This document shows, piece after piece, positions 1 to 4,265 of a stretch of DNA of 7,714 bases (within the stretch, counting starts at the first letter, position 1; each line of letters starts with the position of its first letter). Origin of the DNA: Chloroflexota bacterium (GTDB lineage: Bacteria > Chloroflexota > Limnocylindria > Limnocylindrales > CSP1-4); the NCBI GenBank assembly GCA_021789355.1, contig JAJYJR010000267.1:1-7714 (forward strand). Direction: 5' to 3'. The notes below the pieces were generated by a model. The model saw only the letters and a list, made by a program, of their open reading frames with translations. It was not told where the DNA came from and did no database searches. The translations under genes and the position numbers were made by a program.

Positions 1-476
1 CCGGTAGAGCCACGCAGCCACGCCGCGACCGTCTCCAGCCCGATCCCGGCGCCCTCGTCGAGCGGGTAGCCGTAGATGCCGCAGCTGATCGCCGGGAAGG
101 CCACGGAACGGGCAACGAGGCGGTCCGCGAGCTCGAGGGAGGCCCGGTAGGCCGACGCGAGCAGCTCGGCTTCCCCCGATCGACCGCCCTGCCATCGGGG
201 CCCGACCGCGTGGATCACCCAGCGCGCCGGCAGTCGGCCAGCACCGGTCTCGACAGCCCGTCCGGTGGGGCACCGGCGCGTGGGCCCGTAGCGGGAGGCA
301 AGCTCGGCCATGATCTCGGGGCCGCCGGCGCGATGGATGGCCCCGTCGACGCCACCGCCGCCGGCAAGGTGCTCGTTGGCGGCGTTCACGATGGCATCCG
401 CCGGGAATCGCGTGATGTCGCCGTGCGCCAGCACGATCGATCGGTGACCCACGCGCCAGCTCGGACCGCCAGTCAC
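1..476 (-). CDS. Macro-domain protein (ADP-ribose / O-acetyl-ADP-ribose deacetylase type), C-terminus outside the window
   Basis: Translating the minus strand from the GTG at 476 gives 158 residues that run off the left edge. Family hallmarks are clear: GDITRF at 19-24, the ADP-ribose-binding DAIVNAAN at 27-34, the glycine loop [10 protein letters not shown] at 39-48, WVIHAVGP at 86-93, and [12 protein letters not shown] at 127-138, the phosphate-binding loop. Macro domains of this class bind ADP-ribose and often hydrolyse O-acetyl-ADP-ribose or remove ADP-ribose from proteins or nucleic acids. Asn31, Asn34 and Asp44 sit where the catalytic or binding residues normally lie. The family is usually about 170-185 residues, so little is missing. 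An in-frame TGA at 515-513 bounds the 5' end. TTG at 512, GTG at 485, GTG at 476 and GTG at 452 are possible starts. I chose 476 because a TTGACA / CAGCGT promoter would place transcription start almost on it, and no Shine-Dalgarno is visible. The domain call is firm; the substrate and the exact start are not. Confidence 0.9.
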   Translation of the reverse strand, partial: MTGGPSWRVGHRSIVLAHGDITRFPADAIVNAANEHLAGGGGVDGAIHRAGGPEIMAELASRYGPTRRCPTGRAVETGAGRLPARWVIHAVGPRWQGGRSGEAELLASAYRASLELADRLVARSVAFPAISCGIYGYPLDEGAGIGLETVAAWLRGST

Positions 477-483
477 GTGGTCC

Positions 484-512
484 ACGCTGCCGCGTCGAGA
501 GCCCGCTGTCAA
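484..512 (-). promoter_or_regulatory. Putative promoter of the macro-domain gene
   Basis: On the minus strand a perfect TTGACA (-35) lies at 512-507. After a 17-nt spacer comes CAGCGT at 489-484, a weak -10 that keeps only the A2 and T6 positions. The GTG at 476 follows seven bases later, so the transcript would be leaderless or nearly so. The -35 directly abuts the tandem array that begins at 517. The evidence is spacing and consensus only, and the poor -10 limits confidence. Confidence 0.35.
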
Positions 513-516
513 TCAA

Positions 517-644
517 CACCCGCCGTCCTGTGGACACCCGCCGTCCTGTGGACACCCGCCGTCCACATCAACCCCCGCCGTCCACATCAACACCCGCCGT
601 CCTGTGGACACCCGCCGTCCACATCAACACCCGCGGGCATCAAG
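517..644. repeat. Tandem array of 18/19-bp units upstream of the macro-domain gene
   Basis: Two related units alternate. Unit A is CACCCGCCGTCCTGTGGA (18 bp) at 517-534, 535-552 and 591-608. Unit B is CACCCGCCGTCCACATCAA (19 bp) at 553-571, 572-590 (one mismatch) and 609-627. A degenerate copy follows at 628-644. The units share CACCCGCCGTCC and differ in the tail. TGTGGAC from A and GTCCACA from B are reverse complements, so each A-B junction (547-567 and 603-623) is a perfect 7-bp stem with a 7-nt loop. There are no spacers, so this is not a CRISPR array. Confidence 0.9.
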
Positions 645-711
645 ACTCGCGGGCCGTATGTCCGGCCGACCGCAGGCGCACCCGGCCACCAATGAGGGCA
701 TGGCGGCCCAC

Positions 712-795
712 GCCTGCGCCGCGCGCAGCCTCGCCCCGCGCCTGCGCCGCGCACAGCCTCGCCCCGCGCCTGCGCCGCGCGGGATCTCGCCCCAC
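712..795. repeat. Three tandem 28-bp units
   Basis: Units lie at 712-739, 740-767 and 768-795, each starting GCCTGCGCCGCGC and ending in a CTCGCCCC block. The first two differ by one base. The third diverges in the middle (GGGAT replacing the CAGC segment). No gene is associated with the block. Confidence 0.85.
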
Positions 796-850
796 CCGCG
801 ACGGACCGGGTCCCCCACGCGGGTCCGCCCCGATGCCCATCGGCCGGGCC

Positions 851-982
851 GATGCCGGGCCGATGCCGGGTCGGCCCGATGCCGGGTCGGCCGGCCTCGC
901 CACGTTCTACGATCAGTGAACAACGGGCAGGGGTGTGGCACGATGCCCATCCGCCCCGATGCCCGTCCGCCCCGATGCCGGG
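851..982. repeat. Cluster of GATGCC-based short repeats
   Basis: GATGCCGGG occurs at 851-859, 862-870, 878-886 and 974-982. Between them are two tandem 16-bp units, GATGCCCATCCGCCCC at 942-957 and a one-base variant at 958-973. The cluster overlaps the 52-bp direct repeat, so the larger duplication appears to have copied part of an older small-repeat block. Confidence 0.75.
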
Positions 983-1022
983 TCGGCCGGCCTCGCCACG
1001 TTCTACGATCAGTGAACAACGG
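875..1022. repeat. 52-bp perfect direct repeat (875-926 and 971-1022)
   Basis: The two copies are identical over 52 bp and start 96 bp apart. Each ends in a relatively AT-rich segment, TTCTACGATCAGTGAACAA, which stands out against the GC-rich surroundings. The segment contains the 14-mer ACGATCAGTGAACA at 909-922 and 1005-1018; an inverted third copy lies at 1209-1222. No coding or RNA function is evident. Confidence 0.9.
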
Positions 1023-1037
1023 CGGCCGCCCCGGCGC

Positions 1038-1100
1038 GCCGAAGCCGGTGGCGGTGGAGCCGAAGCCGGTGGCGCTGGAACCGAAGCTGGTGGCGGCGGC
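1038..1100. repeat. Three tandem 21-bp units
   Basis: Units of the form GCCGAAGCCGGTGGCGGTGGA lie at 1038-1058, 1059-1079 and 1080-1100. The second and third carry a few substitutions. The period is a multiple of three, but no gene-like frame spans the block. Confidence 0.85.
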
Positions 1101-1208
1101 CCAGCGGCGGTCCCGCGCGGGATCCGGAGGGCGAGGGCCGGCCCCGCCCTGGCCCTGCGCCATCGGGTCGGCCCCCTGGCGTCGGTGCCCGTGCCGGGAG
1201 CCCCCGGC

Positions 1209-1222
1209 TGTTCACTGATCGT
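1209..1222 (-). repeat. Inverted third copy of the 14-bp motif
   Basis: TGTTCACTGATCGT on the plus strand here is the exact reverse complement of ACGATCAGTGAACA found inside both copies of the 52-bp repeat. Flanking bases do not match beyond the 14-mer. It could be a protein-binding site or the remnant of a mobile or REP-like sequence; nothing in the window decides. Confidence 0.6.
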
Positions 1223-1231
1223 CCAAATGCG

Positions 1232-1331
1232 CCCCTCCCGCGCCCCGCGCCCCGCGCCCCTCACGCGCCCCTCCCGCGCCCCAGACCCGCCCCCCTCCCG
1301 CGCCCCGCGCCCCGCGCCCCTCACGCGCCCC
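1232..1331. repeat. 40-bp direct repeat with G-quadruplex motif on the minus strand
   Basis: Identical 40-bp copies lie at 1232-1271 and 1292-1331, 60 bp apart. Each contains six C-runs on the plus strand, in order of length 4, 3, 4, 4, 4 and 4. They are separated by 1, 3, 3, 3 and 7 bases. On the minus strand this satisfies the usual G3+N1-7 quadruplex rule several times over. The segment between the copies is C-rich too. Confidence 0.85.
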
Positions 1332-1371
1332 GGCTGGGCGCGAAGGCGCAGGCGCGCATCTCCCGACGGGC

Positions 1372-1377
1372 TAGACT
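1372..1377 (+). promoter_or_regulatory. Putative -10 box (TAGACT) upstream of the oxidoreductase
   Basis: TAGACT fits TANNNT, and CTAG is rare in DNA of this composition. No convincing -35 lies 17-18 bp upstream. If used, the transcript would carry a leader of about 200 nt, containing the 42-bp and 18-bp repeats, before the oxidoreductase start at 1591. Confidence 0.3.
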
Positions 1378-1401
1378 TCGGGTGGTCCTCTGGACCCCGC
1401 C

Positions 1402-1544
1402 GGCGACCCCGCGGCGGAGTGGCGGCGCGCCGGCCAGAGGGGCGGGTGGCGATCCCAGGGGCGTGTGGCGACCCCACCGCGGGTGGCGATCCCACCGCGG
1501 GTGGCGACCCCGCGGCGGAGTGGCGGCGCGCCGGCCAGAGGGGC
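1402..1544. repeat. 42-bp direct repeat flanking four 18/19-bp units
   Basis: Copies at 1402-1443 and 1503-1544 are identical over 42 bp. Between them GTGGCGA recurs at 1446, 1465, 1483 and 1501, giving a tandem array of units like GTGGCGATCCCACCGCGG with 18-19 bp spacing. The last unit runs into the second 42-bp copy. The block lies in the probable 5' leader of the oxidoreductase gene. Confidence 0.85.
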
Positions 1545-1581
1545 CCGTGGCCGAACCGGCCGATGCGGCGGAACCGCCCGA

Positions 1582-1589
1582 GGGAGGAG
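1582..1589 (+). promoter_or_regulatory. Ribosome-binding site of the oxidoreductase
   Basis: GGGAGGAG lies just upstream of the ATG at 1591. The GGAGG core ends three bases before the start, shorter than the common 5-9, but it is the only clear Shine-Dalgarno near a gene start in this window. It supports ATG 1591 over the in-frame upstream extension, which would only translate repeat sequence. Confidence 0.55.
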
Positions 1590-1590
1590 C

Positions 1591-3135
1591 ATGACGGCAC
1601 AGGCGGCCCAGGGCACGGGACCGGACCCTCGCGCCGGGGTGAGCTTCTGGCTCGAGGACGCAGGAGACGATCTCTCGCCACGCCCAGCGCTCGACGGGTC
1701 GATCGACGTGGACGTCGCGATCCTGGGTGCCGGCTTCACTGGCCTGTGGACCGCGCTCGAACTGCTCAAGCGCGAGCCCTCGCTCAGGGTGGCGGTGGTC
1801 GAGCGCGAGATCGCGGGCTTCGGTGCCTCGGGTCGCAACGGTGCCTGGTGCTCCGGCGAGCTGAACATCGGCATGGACCTGCTCGCGGAGCGCCACGGGA
1901 CCGGTGCCGCGAAGGCGGTGCGTCGCGCGATGCACGAGACGGTCGACGAAGTGGAGCGGGCCTCGGCCGAGGAGGGCATCGACGCCGGCTTCCGCAAGGG
2001 CGGCACGCTCCTCGTCGCGCGGGGGCCCGCCGAGATGCCGGCACTGCGGGCGACGGCGGAGGAATACGAGCGCTTCGGCTTCGGGAAGCACTGCCAGGTG
2101 CTCGATCGGGACGGGCTCGACAAGCGGCTCCGGGTGGCGGGTGCGGCGGGAGCCCTCCACCTGGCCGATTGTGCGGCGGTCCACCCCGGGCGCCTGGTGC
2201 GGGGGCTGGCGCGTGCGGTCGAGCGCCGCGGAGGGACCATCTTCGAGCAGACGCCAGTGACCGCGTTCAACGGCGGCGCGCGTACCGCACCGGGCACCCC
2301 GCCGGGCACCGCACCGGGCACCCCGCCGGGCACCGCACCGGGCACCCCACCGGGCACCGCACCGGGCACCCCACCGGGCACCGCACCGGGCACCGCCCGA
2401 CCAGGAACAGAGCGGCCCGTGCTCCGGACACCGGGCGGCGACGTGCGGGCGGAGACCGTGGTGCTCGCCGGGGAGGCGTATCTCACGGAGCTTCCGCCGC
2501 TGCGCCGCCAACTCCTGCCCATCTACTCGCTGATCGTGCTCACCGAGCCGCTCACGGACGAGCAGTGGGCGTCGATCGGGTGGCGCGAGCACGAATGCGT
2601 CTCGTCGTTCCGGCTCACCATCGATTACCTCTCGCGAACACCCGACGGGCGGATCCTGTTCGGAGGCCGTGGCGCCCCGTACCACTTCGGCTCGCGGATC
2701 GATCCGCGCTTCGACCGGGACGAGGCGACCCACGCCATGCTCCGGCGGATGCTGGTGCGCTGGTTCCCCGCTCTGCGCGGGATCCGCTTCACCCACGCGT
2801 GGGGCGGCCCGCTGGGCATGCCACGGGACTGGATGCCGTCGTTCTCGTACGACCCACAGACGGGGATCGCGTCGGCCCGCGGCTACACCGGTCACGGCGT
2901 CGCGACGTCCAACCTCGCGGGACGGACGCTCGCGGATCTCATCACGGGCCGGCGGACTGAGCTGACGGAGCTCCCGTTCGTCAATCATCGCTCCCGCGAC
3001 TGGGAGCCGGAGCCGCTGCGCTGGATGGGGGCAAGGTTCGTCCAGCTGTCGATGATGCGACTGGACCGGCTGGCGGAGCGCCGAGGGCGCGCGCCAACGG
3101 GCCGCAGCCTGGCGGAACGACTGGCACGCCACTAG
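1591..3135 (+). CDS. FAD-dependent oxidoreductase (DAO / gamma-glutamylputrescine oxidase-like)
   Basis: This encodes 514 residues. A Rossmann FAD site is present: VAILGAGFTG with GAGFTG at 46-51, acidic Glu71 after the second beta strand, and GASGRNG at 78-84. The last resembles the flavin-proximal segment of PuuB-like amine oxidases. The C-terminal part has HAWGGPLGMPRDWMP at 402-416 and GYTGHGVATSNLAG at 431-444, the segment that closes over FAD in this family. Such enzymes oxidise a secondary or primary amine or amino acid to an imine, usually passing electrons to O2; the substrate here cannot be told. The N-terminal SFW start is typical for the family. An in-frame TAPGTPPG repeat occupies residues 232-269, where relatives normally have only a short beta-hairpin turn. 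There is no signal peptide or membrane segment, so it is probably cytoplasmic. No amine-catabolism genes lie nearby. The alternative start GTG 1639 lacks an RBS. Confidence 0.88.
   Translation: MTAQAAQGTGPDPRAGVSFWLEDAGDDLSPRPALDGSIDVDVAILGAGFTGLWTALELLKREPSLRVAVVEREIAGFGASGRNGAWCSGELNIGMDLLAERHGTGAAKAVRRAMHETVDEVERASAEEGIDAGFRKGGTLLVARGPAEMPALRATAEEYERFGFGKHCQVLDRDGLDKRLRVAGAAGALHLADCAAVHPGRLVRGLARAVERRGGTIFEQTPVTAFNGGARTAPGTPPGTAPGTPPGTAPGTPPGTAPGTPPGTAPGTARPGTERPVLRTPGGDVRAETVVLAGEAYLTELPPLRRQLLPIYSLIVLTEPLTDEQWASIGWREHECVSSFRLTIDYLSRTPDGRILFGGRGAPYHFGSRIDPRFDRDEATHAMLRRMLVRWFPALRGIRFTHAWGGPLGMPRDWMPSFSYDPQTGIASARGYTGHGVATSNLAGRTLADLITGRRTELTELPFVNHRSRDWEPEPLRWMGARFVQLSMMRLDRLAERRGRAPTGRSLAERLARH
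2284..2397 (+). repeat. In-frame 24-bp tandem repeat inside the oxidoreductase
   Basis: Four perfect-length 24-bp units lie at 2284-2307, 2308-2331, 2332-2355 and 2356-2379, followed by about three-quarters of a unit. Each encodes TAPGTPPG, giving a 38-residue Thr/Pro/Gly stretch. Units 1-2 and 3-4 differ at a single synonymous third position (CCG versus CCA). The 24-bp period keeps the reading frame, so the gene stays intact. It lies between two beta strands of the substrate domain and probably forms a flexible surface loop. Confidence 0.95.
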
Positions 3136-3197
3136 CCCGCCGAGGCACCAGCCCGCCAAGGCACCGGCCCGCCGAGGCACCAGCCCGCCGAGGCACG
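3134..3197. repeat. Four tandem 16-bp units starting in the oxidoreductase stop codon
   Basis: Units of AGCCCGCCGAGGCACC lie at 3134-3149, 3150-3165, 3166-3181 and 3182-3197, with at most one substitution each. The first unit begins at the AG of the TAG stop. The array fills the first half of the gap before the hydrolase gene. The remaining 3198-3279 holds the putative promoter but no terminator-like hairpin with a T-run. Confidence 0.9.
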
Positions 3198-3267
3198 CGG
3201 AAAGCACGGGACCCCATCGGCCCCGCCTCCTCCGGCCGGGCGACATCGGCCGCAACAGGAGTCGCGT

Positions 3268-3273
3268 TAGCAT
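3268..3273 (+). promoter_or_regulatory. Putative -10 box for leaderless transcription of the hydrolase gene
   Basis: TAGCAT ends six bases before the ATG at 3280, so transcription would start at or beside the A of the start codon. No Shine-Dalgarno is present at the usual distance, which fits a leaderless mRNA. No good -35 is visible. Confidence 0.45.
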
Positions 3274-3279
3274 CCAGGC

Positions 3280-4230
3280 ATGACGCCACCGTTCGACGCC
3301 GGCGATCCGCTCCCCGACCTCATCTCCCACGAGCCCGCCACCGGCCCATCCGGAACCCGCCACGAGCTGGCGCTCCCCGGCATCCGGTTCAGCGCGATCC
3401 GCTGGTCGCCCCCATCCGGAGCCGAATCCGACGGGCGCCTGTTCGTGATCCTTCACGGCGTGACCGGCAACGCGATGTCCTGGGACGGGGTGGGGGCGGC
3501 GCTCGCGAGGCAGGGCTGGACGGTCGACGCGCTCGACCTGCCCGGCCACGGCAAGACACGGTGGACCGACGGAGACGGACGGCCTGTCCGCGACCAGGAG
3601 TCGGTCGGCGCGGATCGCTACGAGCTGCGACACGTGGGCGCGCTCGTGGCGCAGGCTGTGCGATCCCTGCCGCCGCTGCCCCGCGCCGCTACCGCGTCAC
3701 CACCGGCGGCCCCCGCGATCCTGGGGCACTCGTGGGGCGCCGGGGTGGCGATCATGGCGATCGATGCGGGTGCCCCGGCCACCCGGCTGATCCTGCTGGA
3801 TCCCCCGTTCATGACGCCCGCACAGGGCGCCGAGATGGCGGCGTCGTTTGGCTCGGAGCTGCGGCCCGGGATGGACCTCGACGCCGCCCGGGCGCTCGTC
3901 CGCGAACTGGGCGAGGCCGAGGAGTCCGTCGAGGCGAGCGCGCATGCCATCGTCGAGACCTCGCCGATGGCCGCCGACGCCATCTCGCGGGGCGGGCCGT
4001 GGGATCCCGTCGCGGTCATGGCGGCGTGGCGGGCGCGCCACCCGGACCTCCCGGTCGATGTGATCGCCGGCGACCCGTCGTCGGGCGGCCTGATTCCCCC
4101 GGCGATCCTCCAGTTGCTGCGCACGGCCCTCGGTCCCTCCCGCATCCACGAGATGCAGGGCCTGGGGCACAGTCCGTACCGGGAGGACCGGCAGCGCTTC
4201 CTGGCCGTGCTGGGCAGGATCCTGGGGTAG
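3280..4230 (+). CDS. Alpha/beta-fold hydrolase
   Basis: This encodes 316 residues with alpha/beta-hydrolase order and motifs. The oxyanion-hole segment ILHGVTGN is at 57-64, and the strand with DLPGHGKT follows the first helix. The nucleophile elbow GHSWGAG carries Ser151. The likely acid is Asp265 in AGDPSSGG, and the catalytic His297 is in GLGHSPYRED. The lid region between strands 6 and 7 is rich in Ala and Glu (about 185-245). Family members hydrolyse esters, amides, epoxides or C-C bonds, and nothing here identifies the substrate. A Pro/Ala-rich loop at about 130-145 precedes the elbow. No signal peptide or membrane segment is seen, so it is probably cytoplasmic. The ATG follows a -10-like TAGCAT, and no upstream in-frame start is better. 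It lies 144 bp after the oxidoreductase on the same strand, but the promoter suggests separate transcription. Fold and triad are secure; function is not. Confidence 0.88.
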   Translation: MTPPFDAGDPLPDLISHEPATGPSGTRHELALPGIRFSAIRWSPPSGAESDGRLFVILHGVTGNAMSWDGVGAALARQGWTVDALDLPGHGKTRWTDGDGRPVRDQESVGADRYELRHVGALVAQAVRSLPPLPRAATASPPAAPAILGHSWGAGVAIMAIDAGAPATRLILLDPPFMTPAQGAEMAASFGSELRPGMDLDAARALVRELGEAEESVEASAHAIVETSPMAADAISRGGPWDPVAVMAAWRARHPDLPVDVIAGDPSSGGLIPPAILQLLRTALGPSRIHEMQGLGHSPYREDRQRFLAVLGRILG

Positions 4231-4260
4231 GAGGGGCGGAGCGGGGCGGAGCGGGGCGGG
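4231..4260. repeat. Three 10-bp G-rich units between convergent genes
   Basis: Units close to AGCGGGGCGG repeat immediately after the hydrolase stop codon, and glgA ends at 4266 on the other strand. On the plus strand the G-runs (4, 4, 4 and 3) with loops of 6, 6 and 1 nt form a potential quadruplex. No hairpin plus T-run terminator exists for either gene, so the repeat may be involved in transcript 3'-end formation. That role is inference. Confidence 0.7.
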
Positions 4261-4265
4261 CCGCG

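Larger units (their letters stand above)
513..1590. other. Gene-free, repeat-rich intergenic region (about 1.08 kb)
   Basis: Several long open frames cross this stretch on both strands. Their products are low-complexity Arg/Pro/Gly/Ala strings with no recognisable fold, as expected when GC-rich repeats lack stop codons. No RNA gene was recognised. Nearly the whole region resolves into blocks of direct or tandem repeats, listed separately, plus a putative -10 at 1372 and a ribosome-binding site at 1582. The stretch at about 1101-1208 is GC-rich and I see no clear repeat or gene in it. Confidence 0.75.

Noticed and set aside
1..485. Macro-domain gene as part of a toxin-antitoxin (DarTG-like) or phage-defence locus
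   Set aside because: No partner toxin or other defence gene is visible. Upstream of it is only repeat DNA, and the domain matches stand-alone macro-domain hydrolases. Genes beyond the left edge cannot be seen.
547..623. Rho-independent terminators at the TGTGGAC / GTCCACA stems
   Set aside because: The stems lack a following T-run on either strand and sit upstream of the macro-domain gene rather than after a gene end.
517..644. CRISPR array
   Set aside because: Units are 18/19 bp and directly adjacent, with no unique spacers and no cas genes in the window.
587..1681. Long minus-strand open frame (about 364 codons) across the intergenic repeats
   Set aside because: The product is low-complexity Arg/Pro/Gly/Ala sequence that follows the DNA repeats, overlaps the start of the oxidoreductase gene, and shows no domain or plausible start signal. 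Other frames on both strands are open here for the same compositional reason.
852..2960. Plus-strand 702-codon frame overlapping the oxidoreductase
   Set aside because: It is out of frame with the FAD-binding motifs and codes for Arg-rich low-complexity sequence; the true frame is set by GAGFTG and the C-terminal family motifs.
1321..3633. Very long antisense open frame opposite the oxidoreductase and hydrolase
   Set aside because: It lies opposite two genes with clear catalytic motifs, and its translation is Arg/Pro/Ala-rich with no recognisable family. It is a typical third-position GC shadow.
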